Positions 44,567-52,777 of a stretch of 64,000 bases of DNA are shown here, in pieces. Numbering within the stretch: the first letter of the stretch is position 1; every line of letters begins with the position of its first letter. A model generated the notes under the pieces. The model searched no databases, had not been told where the DNA came from, and saw only the letters and a program-made list of their open reading frames with translations. The stretch is taken from the NCBI GenBank assembly GCA_947628665.1, contig CANRAU010000007.1:31577-95576 (forward strand). The letters are read 5' to 3'. This DNA comes from an uncultured Clostridia bacterium (GTDB lineage Bacteria > Bacillota > Clostridia > Oscillospirales > Acutalibacteraceae). The position numbers and the translations under genes were made by a program.

Positions 44567-46207
44567 TTAGGCATAATAAATACTGATCGCGTCGCCGTAG
44601 TCTTTATAGTCGGGCAGCTTATCCGCCTGCGTCATGGCGGCGGCAAACGCCATAAACCCGTCTGTTTTTCGGCTTTTTGCCTCGATCTTTTCAAAAACAA
44701 GATTGCCTTTTTTGTCTTGCGCGATGCCGACGTTGTTCGCACACCAACGAAAGAACGGATCATCCCCGCACGCAAGCCTCTGATTGTCAAGACAACTCAT
44801 GATTTCGGGCGCGATCATCATCAGATCGGACGGCCGCACCAATTTCAGATTGCCGTCTCTGCCACTCTCAAATCCCATTGTGTCAAGGCTCTTTTTTACG
44901 ATTCCGTATCGGAAATAGTCCACCGCCGCCGCGACGTATGTAAGCCCCTGTTCTTCCTGTTCCGCAATCAGCCAGTTAATGAGCAGCTCCGGCGAAATCT
45001 CCACGCCCTCCACGAACGTCAGCAGGCCCTTTTGCGCCCATTCGTGCAGCGGCGCGCGAATTCTTTCAAGGTCGGGATTGCTTTTTAAGATAAAGCCATG
45101 CTCCCGCCATTGCAACAGGTCGCCTTGCCTGGTTAAATGCCCAACTACAGCGAAATCCCGCCTTGACGCGAAGTCCATCGCCGCCACGGCTTCCTGTCCC
45201 GCGTAATAGGTCGTTTCCTGTTTACTTGCAAGCAGATTTTTGTAATCGGTGACCCTCTGTTCTCTGCTCTCAATGGGGAAATTCAACCGTTTTGTGGGAA
45301 ATTCCAGGTTGCCGCTTGACTGCCGTTTGTAATCCGCATACTGCCTTTGCATTTCGGCCATGAGATTTGGCATATACCGCAGGGATGGGTTCGCTTTTTC
45401 CCACATTTCCGGCATATCAATTTCCTCTTGGCTTTCGATACAGCATAGAAACGGAAGCATACCGTTGTCGTCATACAGTCGGTTCAGAATATCCTTGCCC
45501 TGCTGCTTATAATCATCGAGCGGGCCTTCCCGCACCCAGCCGTCTGAACTCGTAATGGTACGTCTTGGATGCGGCTTTTTTCCCATGCCCGAATTGCCGA
45601 CGTTGATTAGGTCGTAATTTTGGTACTGATGCACTTCGTCATAATCAATTTTCCCCTGCCGCCCCGAATCCTTTGTTTTTGCGTTCCCTGTTCTGTACCG
45701 ATACCTGGATTTCGTTTGCAGGTTGATGATTTCTTCCTTGTTCCAGTAAAAGAAGTGTTTCAGCTTCGGCGTGCTTTCCAAAATGTCATGCAGCTCTTCA
45801 AACGTCGTTTTTGCCTGATCCTCCGATGTGGCGAATGTGTCGATGTGATACTGCATAATGCCGTTTGCCGGCGTCAAAAGGCAGAAGTCCTCAAAACTTA
45901 AATAGCCGTTTTTCCCCGTCCCGCGTCCGAGATATAGCAGCAGCGTCGGCCATCGCGGCGTGCCGTCCGCACGGTATGTGCAGCAGTGCAATCCGAACAC
46001 GAAGCGTTCCCATGGAAACAACCGATAGGGAAAGTATTTTTCATACGTCATATACGTCTCAAACTGTTTTACGTTGAAAAACAGGTCCTCTTTTTCAAAG
46101 CAGTCGGATACAAGCTCCATAAGTTTTTGCTGCCAAACGCACGTATGGATCTCCCCGTCGAGAACCATTCGCGGGTATTCCCCGATTTCTTTCGGGATAT
46201 GCGCCAT
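44567..46207 (-). CDS. Terminase large subunit
   Basis: The start is ATG 46207 rather than TTG 46213, giving 546 aa. The ATPase has Walker A LGRGTGKNGYLSF and Walker B IDYDEVH. The RNase H-like nuclease has AAMDFASRRDFAVV and a later KTDGFMAFAAAMTQAD. It packages DNA into the prohead. It directly follows terS. Confidence 0.93.
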   Translation of the reverse strand: MAHIPKEIGEYPRMVLDGEIHTCVWQQKLMELVSDCFEKEDLFFNVKQFETYMTYEKYFPYRLFPWERFVFGLHCCTYRADGTPRWPTLLLYLGRGTGKNGYLSFEDFCLLTPANGIMQYHIDTFATSEDQAKTTFEELHDILESTPKLKHFFYWNKEEIINLQTKSRYRYRTGNAKTKDSGRQGKIDYDEVHQYQNYDLINVGNSGMGKKPHPRRTITSSDGWVREGPLDDYKQQGKDILNRLYDDNGMLPFLCCIESQEEIDMPEMWEKANPSLRYMPNLMAEMQRQYADYKRQSSGNLEFPTKRLNFPIESREQRVTDYKNLLASKQETTYYAGQEAVAAMDFASRRDFAVVGHLTRQGDLLQWREHGFILKSNPDLERIRAPLHEWAQKGLLTFVEGVEISPELLINWLIAEQEEQGLTYVAAAVDYFRYGIVKKSLDTMGFESGRDGNLKLVRPSDLMMIAPEIMSCLDNQRLACGDDPFFRWCANNVGIAQDKKGNLVFEKIEAKSRKTDGFMAFAAAMTQADKLPDYKDYGDAISIYYA

Positions 46208-46209
46208 GC

Positions 46210-46536
46210 TCAAAGTGTATCGCCGTCCGCCGAAATAAACTGGTCGGTTGTGATGCCCAATTTTTCCAAAATGGCCTGCTTTTGCTTGGAAACGGCTACC
46301 TTGTCCTTGATGCTTGGATTATTAACGATTTTAGAAACCCCCGTGGACATCTTCTCTTCATAATTGATGCCCCGCTTTTTGATGTCCGCCGCCAGTTTCT
46401 TCTCCAGTCTCCAAAAATTCATATACTCCTCGACCAAATCCGCGAAGTGCGGCGCGTCCGCCTCTTTGGCTTGCAGCTGTTGATACAGAGACGCGCGGAT
46501 CTGCGATTCTGTCGGCTTCTTCCGCTTTTCGGTCAT
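46210..46536 (-). CDS. Terminase small subunit (P27-like)
   Basis: The start is ATG 46536, sharing a base with the HNH stop (TGATG). 108 aa: HFADLVEEYMNFWRLEKKLAADIKKRG, then the conserved NPSIKDKVAVSKQKQAILEKLGI. It recognises the packaging site. Confidence 0.88.
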   Translation of the reverse strand: MTEKRKKPTESQIRASLYQQLQAKEADAPHFADLVEEYMNFWRLEKKLAADIKKRGINYEEKMSTGVSKIVNNPSIKDKVAVSKQKQAILEKLGITTDQFISADGDTL

Positions 46537-46865
46537 CAGTCCCACCTCTCCTTTTGGCGCGTTTCTTTCGCATAAATTTCCGGGTGTCGCAATTTATGGC
46601 AATCCTCGCAAACAGCCTCCATATTGCTCTCGGTCAAAGCGAGTTCGGGATGGTCTTTCAAGTGCTTTTTGTGGTGGAGCGTGGTCGCGCGCCTGTATTT
46701 GCGCACTTGCTTACCGTCTATACCGCCGTTCCAGCAGACCTCGCAGCGATTTTTCTTTTTCTGCATTACGCGTGCGCGAAAAGATACCCACGCATAGGTT
46801 TTGTAAAAGTTTTTTCCGCTTTTCCAAAGACGCCGCACCCATTCTGCGGTTTCCGATTCTGTCAT
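46536..46865 (-). CDS. HNH endonuclease
   Basis: 109 aa. FYKTYAWVSFRARVMQ, NRCEVCWNGG, ATTLHHKKHLKDHPEL and EAVCEDCHKLRH give a complete HNH with two CxxC knuckles. HNH proteins next to terminase are common in cos phages and help cut DNA during packaging. Confidence 0.92.
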   Translation of the reverse strand: MTESETAEWVRRLWKSGKNFYKTYAWVSFRARVMQKKKNRCEVCWNGGIDGKQVRKYRRATTLHHKKHLKDHPELALTESNMEAVCEDCHKLRHPEIYAKETRQKERWD

Positions 46866-46954
46866 AAAGTTCCGCTTCTTTCTTCGTCGTCGGGACCGTT
46901 TGGCAAATGTCCCGCCCCGACTTTTCGGGGAGAAGAGAAAAGGAAAGCCTCGTA

Positions 46955-47026
46955 AGGTTTTTACCCTACGAGACTATTGTATCCTTGCAGTATGTCCCCT
47001 TGGGGTGGCTTTTAAGGGACGTACTG
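46955..47026. repeat. Two hairpins upstream of HNH/terminase
   Basis: CTCGTA..TACGAG at about 46957-46974 and a larger CAGTATGTCCC..GGGACGTACTG at 46988-47026. They fall in the 165-bp gap between late regulator and HNH, where a cos site, late promoter or terminator could lie. Neither has a clean T-run. Confidence 0.5.
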
Positions 47027-47029
47027 CGC

Positions 47030-47386
47030 CTATATGCAGCGGTTGAGATTTGAGAAAAATGCCTTGCGGAATGCATAAAAAGTTTTTCGATCCATAGGAA
47101 CGGACAAATGCTTATAGTTTGTGTCGTGGACTATATTCTCAAAAAGCGCCTTTTGCACATTATGTTCGCCCTCTGTCGTGATCTGAATGGCTCGATCGAT
47201 CGTCTCTTTTTTGTGCAGACACGCTTCTTTTGTCTTTCGATCCGCTTCGGTGGGGTCTTCCATACCGTCAATTTCCCGAATTTTCCGCACGTATTCGTCG
47301 TATTGTCGGCACAGCGCTTTTAATTCATCATACCGCGCGTCCGAGATCCCGTATTGCTGCAAATGCAGCCGCCTTTGATTCGCCAT
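47030..47386 (-). CDS. Late transcription regulator, RinA/ArpU-like
   Basis: The start is ATG 47386 (MANQRRLHLQQYG) behind AAAAGGAGG, 118 aa; the longer track frame is not needed. YGISDARYDELKALCRQYDE at the N-terminus and PMDRKTFYAFRKAFFSNL at the C-terminus follow the pattern of phage ArpU/RinA-like activators. Its place directly before the packaging genes fits control of late genes. Confidence 0.65.
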   Translation of the reverse strand: MANQRRLHLQQYGISDARYDELKALCRQYDEYVRKIREIDGMEDPTEADRKTKEACLHKKETIDRAIQITTEGEHNVQKALFENIVHDTNYKHLSVPMDRKTFYAFRKAFFSNLNRCI

Positions 47387-47430
47387 TGGTTTCCTCCTTT
47401 TATACTTCCCTTGTGCAACAAAGCCAAGAT

Positions 47431-47727
47431 TTACCGCTCCATATTGATCGGCGTGCCGACCGTTCCGGCGCTCTCGGAGCTGTCTGTCGTTTTGAAATAC
47501 TCGCCCGGCATCGGATACATAAAGCGAAACATTGCATAGTTCGCTACGTCGCACAGATATTCTGTATTCCCTGTTTTCTTGAATTTTTCAAGGCACAATT
47601 CCAATGAGCCAATCGCATCTACACGTCCCGATCCGAAGTTTTCCCGAGCCGGGCCGTATTTGTGGTAACTCATTTCGCATCGGTTTTGGCGCAGTTTATC
47701 GAATTCAAAACTATAGTCTTTTGGCAT
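47431..47727 (-). CDS. Conserved phage protein of unknown function
   Basis: The start is ATG 47727 (MPKDYSFEFDKL), 98 aa. YHKYGPARENFGSGRVDAIG and NTEYLCDVANYAMFRFMYP recur in many Firmicutes phages. The pattern suggests a helical NTP-pyrophosphatase-like or nucleotide-related protein, but the function is unknown. Confidence 0.7.
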   Translation of the reverse strand: MPKDYSFEFDKLRQNRCEMSYHKYGPARENFGSGRVDAIGSLELCLEKFKKTGNTEYLCDVANYAMFRFMYPMPGEYFKTTDSSESAGTVGTPINMER

Positions 47728-47731
47728 AAAA

Positions 47732-47917
47732 TCAGCCCCCTTTTTCCTTTGGCTTGGAATTAGATTCATTCGGATTGCTCTTATGTACGCTTCTCACCAT
47801 TGCCCGCAGGCATCCGTATGGACATTTGATCTTCGCACAGTAAGCAGTCTTTTCGGACGTCTGCACGCGCCAAATACATCGTTCCGCCGTGCAGAAGTAC
47901 CGTAGCTTTTTATCCAT
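47732..47917 (-). CDS. Small Cys-rich protein
   Basis: The start is ATG 47917 (MDKKLRYF) behind GGAGGCAAAG, 61 aa. Four Cys (CTAERC, YCAKIKCPYGC) could hold one zinc. Function unknown. Confidence 0.6.
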   Translation of the reverse strand: MDKKLRYFCTAERCIWRVQTSEKTAYCAKIKCPYGCLRAMVRSVHKSNPNESNSKPKEKGG

Positions 47918-48018
47918 CTTTGCCTCCATTCTGTTTATTAAATAAAATTGTGATTTTTTTAATAAAGCGGTCATTTTCGGTCTTTTATTAAAGCGAATTT
48001 AACTTGTGACAAGGGTCA

Positions 48019-48237
48019 TTATTTCCGTCCATAGCGATTTTTATTTCCTCTTATTCTCTTTCCAACAAATAGACCAAATTCAAATAATTTGTCTATTGCC
48101 CAAAAGAATATGAGCAACGGCACACCAATAGGCCACAGAAACAGCATTACTACGGTCGGTCTGCCCGCTGTATCAGGTATTGCACCCATGAAGAAACAGC
48201 CGATTACAAGATACAGTACTACGAATATACAAATCAC
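48019..48237 (-). CDS. Small two-helix membrane protein
   Basis: 72 aa: two hydrophobic segments (ICIFVVLYLVIGCFFMG and TVVMLFLWPIGVPLLIFFWAI) and a basic C-terminus. Phage early/middle region. It could act in superinfection exclusion or simply be a membrane helper; no direct evidence. Confidence 0.6.
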   Translation of the reverse strand: MICIFVVLYLVIGCFFMGAIPDTAGRPTVVMLFLWPIGVPLLIFFWAIDKLFEFGLFVGKRIRGNKNRYGRK

Positions 48238-48252
48238 CGCTTATTCCTCCTT

Positions 48253-48552
48253 TTACACCAAATCCATTTTTGCGCCGCAATTCGGGCAGTAGTTACAAAC
48301 TGCGTCTTGTGGCATAAGGCATTGATCGCAGTATACAACTGTATCATCAGACCCGTTTTTAACCCATTTTCCATGTCGCACCGGTTCGGCGTCAATAGTA
48401 GGAATATTATCGATCACGCCTAAAATTTCATCCCATGCGTCAAGTCGTATTCGGTCATCTCCATAAACATATTGCCGCCCATCAACCGGGCATAAGGCTT
48501 TTTGTTTTTCTTCGATTATTGCGATGACATTCTCTGTCGTAATCAGTCTCAT
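48253..48552 (-). CDS. Zinc-ribbon phage protein
   Basis: 99 aa behind GGAGG. A helical N-terminal part is followed by PVRHGKWV and a zinc ribbon (YCDQC and YCPNCGAKM). This architecture is frequent in clostridial phages and mobile elements; the function is unknown. Confidence 0.8.
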   Translation of the reverse strand: MRLITTENVIAIIEEKQKALCPVDGRQYVYGDDRIRLDAWDEILGVIDNIPTIDAEPVRHGKWVKNGSDDTVVYCDQCLMPQDAVCNYCPNCGAKMDLV

Positions 48553-48568
48553 TAAAAATTCCTCCTAC

Positions 48569-48676
48569 TTATTTCGGTAAGGTATCCTCACGCGAAATGG
48601 CATTATTGTCCTCGCTGTCAAAATCACAATCGATAAGCTCGTCTAAATCGCTAAAAAGCCATTCAAAATTTATCAT
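48569..48676 (-). CDS. Short ORF, 35 aa, not in the ORF track
   Basis: ATG 48676 stands 10 nt after AGGAAGG and overlaps the end of the preceding gene by 14 bp. The product MINFEWLFSDLDELIDCDFD.. is very acidic. Spacing and ribosome site make translation plausible, and acidic micro-proteins are common in phages. Confidence 0.4.
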   Translation of the reverse strand: MINFEWLFSDLDELIDCDFDSEDNNAISREDTLPK

Positions 48677-49049
48677 GGCACACCAACCTTCCTATCTCTT
48701 TCGGCAAATCGATATAGACAATGATCGCCTTTTTCCACGGAAGATTATTGTAACGCGATCGGCACGATTCTACCGTCAGCGCGTTGAATTCGTCGTCGCT
48801 GAGATATCGAGCTAAAACCTCAAGCACATTTGAATTTCCTTTGATAAACATCTCGCCACGTTCATTTCCTAAGGCGATAATGTATTCATCGACGCGTGCT
48901 ACACCCCACGTCCCAAGCCAATATTCGCAGATTTCTCCAGCTATTTCCCCATCAACTATCGGAAACACAGGCAAATCGGGATTTTCCTGCATGAGCCTAA
49001 AAAGCTCCGCACGATTGTTCTTTTCTTTTGCGCTAAGCGTTGTGTTCAT
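48663..49049 (-). CDS. Conserved phage protein of unknown function
   Basis: The start is ATG 49049 (MNTTLSAKEKNNRAE), behind GAGAGGA, 128 aa. PDLPVFPIVDGEIAG, EYWLGTWGVARVDEY and DLPKEIG are seen. Similar proteins occur in other clostridial phages. It overlaps the MazG-like gene by 17 bp. Confidence 0.7.
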   Translation of the reverse strand: MNTTLSAKEKNNRAELFRLMQENPDLPVFPIVDGEIAGEICEYWLGTWGVARVDEYIIALGNERGEMFIKGNSNVLEVLARYLSDDEFNALTVESCRSRYNNLPWKKAIIVYIDLPKEIGRLVCHDKF

Positions 49050-49302
49050 CTCTTTTCCTCTCCATGCATTCAAGCATAGCCATACAAGACGCCATAGTAT
49101 GTATTGCTTCTTGATATATTTCCTGTTCTTTCTTATAATCTGCGCAAAGCCCCAATTCATTCACAGCTTTGCACATTTCACCGTATTCCTCACCAATAAT
49201 CGACAGCCATACAACTGATAGGTGATTTTGCTTTCCCCACTTCTTGTCTTGTCGTATTCTTTCTTTCAATACATCTGATATAATTTTCTCTTTTATTTCC
49301 AT
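49033..49302 (-). CDS. MazG-like NTP pyrophosphohydrolase-type protein
   Basis: 89 aa. DVLKERIRQDKKWGKQNH, IIGEEYGEMCKAVNEL and YQEAIHTMASCMAMLECM show the EExxE-type helices of the MazG-like family of phages. It may lower dNTP or alarmone pools; one of the usual metal-binding acids may be changed. Confidence 0.75.
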   Translation of the reverse strand: MEIKEKIISDVLKERIRQDKKWGKQNHLSVVWLSIIGEEYGEMCKAVNELGLCADYKKEQEIYQEAIHTMASCMAMLECMERKRDEHNA

Positions 49303-49374
49303 TGCGGTTACCTCTCTTTCCCCTTTATTTTATCGCACAACAGTAAGAATGTTGTATACACCTTTTCGTCTTTA

Positions 49375-50190
49375 TCACCAATTAACGACCATGTTTACAG
49401 CTTCTTTTTGCTGTTCCTGCGTGAGACGCGTATATATAGCTGTCGTCGATACGCTCGAATGTCCCATTACATCCGCAAGCAGTGAAAGGTTCGGATTTTT
49501 CTTTAGAAACTCTATTGCAAATAAATGTCTAAATGAATGCGGGTGCATTACCTTTTGATTGATTTTATATCTTTTAGAAAGTTGCAAAAGCATTTGCGAA
49601 AATCCTCTTGTAGATATTTGATTTCCATATCTGTTTACGCAAAGATAGTCATTCGGCTTCAAATCTTTATAATATTCTTTTGCGTCTTTCTGAAAAGAAT
49701 ATGGAATATATATCCGGCGTATTTTCCCTTTAGTCCACATTTCTGCATAACCACGGTCAAAATCAGATTTCTTTAACCTTATATATTCGCTGATCCGTGC
49801 CCCTGTCACTGCAAGAAGTTTAATATTAAAATACCATTTATAATTTTTGTCATTTAAAAGGCATCGTAATAATTTATTGTACTCTTCTTCAGAAATAACA
49901 TTGCTAATCGCCGTAGCTTGATGAACCTTTAATGTTTTAATCCTATTTTCTCTGTGATTAACCATGTCGCAATAAGCGTTATAGGCGTTAATTTTAATAT
50001 TTATGCTTTTAGGCTTTAATCCGCTTTCTTCCAAAACCTTTTTCCATTCAAGGGCATTTTTCTTGTTATCTTCATCATAGAGTTGAAAAAATTGTTTTAT
50101 TGCGGTAATATATGCCCTTATAGTGTTTACGGACAATTCTTTTTCTTGTAAATAAGACCAAAATTTTTCTATTTCATTCTTTTTATCCAC
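49375..50190 (-). CDS. Second tyrosine recombinase (XerC/D-like) inside the early region
   Basis: 271 aa from GTG 50190 behind AGAGGAAAC. A SAM-like core-binding domain (ELSVNTIRAYITAIKQFF) precedes the catalytic domain. All residues are present: Arg in TGARISEY, Lys near KGKIRRIYIP, HPHSFRH, GHSSVSTT and Tyr in AIYTR. The DNA here is visibly AT-richer than the flanking phage genes. It is far from both att sites and is not the element's own integrase. It might resolve dimers, act as an invertase-like switch, or be a captured host gene. Confidence 0.9.
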   Translation of the reverse strand: MDKKNEIEKFWSYLQEKELSVNTIRAYITAIKQFFQLYDEDNKKNALEWKKVLEESGLKPKSINIKINAYNAYCDMVNHRENRIKTLKVHQATAISNVISEEEYNKLLRCLLNDKNYKWYFNIKLLAVTGARISEYIRLKKSDFDRGYAEMWTKGKIRRIYIPYSFQKDAKEYYKDLKPNDYLCVNRYGNQISTRGFSQMLLQLSKRYKINQKVMHPHSFRHLFAIEFLKKNPNLSLLADVMGHSSVSTTAIYTRLTQEQQKEAVNMVVNW

Positions 50191-50228
50191 GACGCGTTTC
50201 CTCTTTCTTTAGATTTGTACAAGCCAAT

Positions 50229-50714
50229 TTATACCGTTCTTTTTTCATTTTCTCTCCACGGAGATTTTAAACTTGCAACCTTTTGACTTTTCAACAAATC
50301 TTCATAACAATTTTTGCAGTAAAGTTTATCGCTAAGCACTGGCTGTCCGCAGCGCAAACATAGTCCTTCCCGCTTACGAATATCCGGAATAAGTCCACGC
50401 TCGTGCCTTTCTCTTTTTCGCCTTTCAGCAGTCTCCATATTATGCGACTTCGCCTTTATAAAATGTTCATAGCAATATAATCCGTGTGTTGCCGGTTTTG
50501 AACATCTAATGCAAATCCCATTTTCTTTATGTTCTTGATAAAGTTCTCTGCGCCGTTCTTGATATTCGTGTGCTTTAACAGGATCATACGTTTTTGCATT
50601 TATTTCCCTTATTTTATCAAGGCAATCAAAACAAAACTTCCTATGTGGCGCAGCCTTTTGTTTTCCGCATTTATGGCAAAATCCGTGTTCTGTCAACCAT
50701 TCATAATCTGTCAT
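50229..50714 (-). CDS. Protein with three CxxC zinc modules
   Basis: The start is ATG 50714 (MTDYEWLTEHG), 161 aa. Three similar units (FCHKCGKQKAAPHRKFCFDC, ICIRCSKPATHGLYC, LCLRCGQPVLSDKLYCKNC) each offer four Cys. Linkers are basic. It probably binds DNA or RNA; function unknown. It precedes the internal recombinase. Confidence 0.75.
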   Translation of the reverse strand: MTDYEWLTEHGFCHKCGKQKAAPHRKFCFDCLDKIREINAKTYDPVKAHEYQERRRELYQEHKENGICIRCSKPATHGLYCYEHFIKAKSHNMETAERRKRERHERGLIPDIRKREGLCLRCGQPVLSDKLYCKNCYEDLLKSQKVASLKSPWRENEKRTV

Positions 50715-50871
50715 TAAGGATTCCCCCTGATTGCATTTTAAGCTTATTAGCATATTCTGCGTTGACTATCTGGTCAACCGTCGCTAAAAAATTGAGCGTC
50801 GCTTTAACTTGATTTACCGTGTTAATAACGAGCAATTCATTCAACTCGTTTAAATCTCTTTGATCTGTCAA
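50701..50871 (-). CDS. Short ORF, 56 aa, TTG start, not in the ORF track
   Basis: TTG 50871 follows GGCGGAATGAA just after the stop of the preceding gene. The product is a helical, Leu/Asn-rich peptide (QRDLNELNELLVINTVNQVK). Its stop overlaps the start of the next gene by 14 bp. It fills an otherwise empty gap in a tight operon. Confidence 0.5.
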   Translation of the reverse strand: MTDQRDLNELNELLVINTVNQVKATLNFLATVDQIVNAEYANKLKMQSGGILNDRL

Positions 50872-50872
50872 T

Positions 50873-51352
50873 TCATTCCGCCGGTAAGAGCAGGCAGTCG
50901 GTAAGAGCAGGCAGTATGTGCGGCGGTGTTCCGATTCTGTACGCTTCTGAAATTTGTGGTTTCATGAATTCGCCGACAGTCGTACCGCCCGGAAGAACGA
51001 TATTTGACATGAACTCATCTTCAAACACGGAGATCCCGCATTCTACCGCCTCCAGCTTCGCTTGAATCACGAGCTTTAGAGCGCGCCAGCGTTGCCGACA
51101 AGCCTGTTCCCACGCATCATATTGGCTGTTTTCTGACCGTTCACTCCCTGTCGGCGTCAATGCAAACTCTTCCATTCTTGGAAGGGGAAGCATAAATTTG
51201 ACCTGGCGATCAAACATGGTGAATCCGATCAAAGCCTTGCCCTTCTCCGTTGCATACGCGAAGTTTTCCGCTCCGTACCGTACAAGGATTTTTTCAATTT
51301 CCAGTCTCGACAGTTCGGACGAAACGTTTGTGCTTTTAGCGTATTGTGCCAT
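50873..51352 (-). CDS. Conserved phage protein of unknown function
   Basis: 159 aa. AQYAKSTNVSSELSRLEIEKILVRYGAENF and FMLPLPRMEEF are characteristic of a widespread phage family found near DNA methylases. It may have two domains (N-terminal alpha/beta, C-terminal helix bundle). Function not established. Confidence 0.75.
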   Translation of the reverse strand: MAQYAKSTNVSSELSRLEIEKILVRYGAENFAYATEKGKALIGFTMFDRQVKFMLPLPRMEEFALTPTGSERSENSQYDAWEQACRQRWRALKLVIQAKLEAVECGISVFEDEFMSNIVLPGGTTVGEFMKPQISEAYRIGTPPHILPALTDCLLLPAE

Positions 51353-51390
51353 TATTTTTTTCGCTCCTTTTCATGGTTATATCTCCGCTC

Positions 51391-52776
51391 TTATTTTCTG
51401 ATATATTCCCCTATGTACCCGATTACGCGGAGCGCACACGGGATAGCCAGTGAGTTTCCGAGCTGCCGATAGCGCGTTCCGTCGGAGTCCAGTTTGTTGT
51501 ACCAACGCACAAACTGTTCTCTCGTTGGTAGTTTCTTTACGGCCTGACCGCGAATTTGCTTATCGAGCAAATACACTTTTATGAAAAAATCGTATTCGCT
51601 CTCGCTCATATCTTCGATTTTTGGCAGTACCGTCCAGTAATCGGGGTAGCCTTGCAAGCGCTCGCATTCGAGTGGTGTTAAGCGGCGCACGACCCAAGCG
51701 AAAGTGTTGCAGCGTGGATCACCGCCGTTACGATCGATCGTCCGAGCTATTTGTGTCTCGTATATACCGCTGTGTGGGTTATCGGACTGCATTGCATTGC
51801 TTGCCATAGATGATATGTTATACATCACTATTTTCTGATCGTGCATACAGTCAAGCGCATCCGTTTTGTGAGACAATCGTGTGTTGTCAACCTGACCGTT
51901 GCCTATAGCATAGCAAACCGCTGACGGATCTCTAATAGCGATTGTAGGCTCGCATACGACAGTCGAGAAATCCGGCACACGGCTGTTGTGGCCTGCCGTT
52001 ATTGTCGGCGAGGTCATTCCATCGCCGTTTCCCCGGCAGTCGAAGATTCTGCAATCGCTTTCAGCGCGTTTTCCAGCATCTGCGGTAGTTGCTTTCCTCT
52101 CCGCTTCGCGCGGCGTAAGATACCTTTGCACGCCGTCCTGCTTAAATAGTATTTTTTCGGCACAGTCGCTTCCAAAACTTCCGATAAGGTAGATTCGACG
52201 CCGACGTTGGGGGACGCCCCAATATTGAGCGTCGAACAGTCGCCAGGCAACGCATATTCCGCGCCCTCGAACCACTCCGGCGCTTGCCCATCTCCCACTT
52301 GCAGGCATTGGAATATCGGCTTTTGTGATTTCTTCCAGCACGGCTTGAAAGTCGCGCCCATTACGGCTGGAGAATGCTCCGGCAACGTTTTCCCAAACAA
52401 GGAAAGTTGGATACCGTCCATTTGTAGCTCGCCTCATTTCATAGATGATTCTGATCGCTTCAACAAAAAGCCCGCTTCGCGTGGTTTCGTCGTCGCCCTT
52501 TTCTTCGTGTTTAATTCCCTTGCGCTTTCCAGCGACGGATAGGTCCTGACAAGGCGAACCGAACGTGATTATATCCACGGGCGGGATCTTTGCGCCGTTG
52601 ATCTTTGATACATCGCCGTAGTGCTGCATTTCGGGGAAATGATATTTTGTGACCGCGACGCATGCGGGGTCGATCTCTGCCGCCCATACCGGGATTATGC
52701 CGGAAATCTCCGCACAGAGCGGAAATCCACCGATCCCGTCAAATAGGCTGCCGAGCGTTATGCGATTGTTTTCCAT
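51391..52776 (-). CDS. DNA (cytosine-5) methyltransferase
   Basis: The start is ATG 52776 (MENNRITLGSLFDG), 461 aa; the longer track frame overlaps the upstream gene. Motif I is LGSLFDGIGGFPLCAE, motif IV TFGSPCQDLSVAG with catalytic Cys, and motif VIII PQRRRRIYLIG. RRLTPLECERLQGYPDYW and YRQLGNSLAIP are the C-terminal motifs IX and X. No restriction enzyme is nearby, so it most likely protects phage DNA. Confidence 0.95.
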   Translation of the reverse strand: MENNRITLGSLFDGIGGFPLCAEISGIIPVWAAEIDPACVAVTKYHFPEMQHYGDVSKINGAKIPPVDIITFGSPCQDLSVAGKRKGIKHEEKGDDETTRSGLFVEAIRIIYEMRRATNGRYPTFLVWENVAGAFSSRNGRDFQAVLEEITKADIPMPASGRWASAGVVRGRGICVAWRLFDAQYWGVPQRRRRIYLIGSFGSDCAEKILFKQDGVQRYLTPREAERKATTADAGKRAESDCRIFDCRGNGDGMTSPTITAGHNSRVPDFSTVVCEPTIAIRDPSAVCYAIGNGQVDNTRLSHKTDALDCMHDQKIVMYNISSMASNAMQSDNPHSGIYETQIARTIDRNGGDPRCNTFAWVVRRLTPLECERLQGYPDYWTVLPKIEDMSESEYDFFIKVYLLDKQIRGQAVKKLPTREQFVRWYNKLDSDGTRYRQLGNSLAIPCALRVIGYIGEYIRK

Positions 52777-52777
52777 G

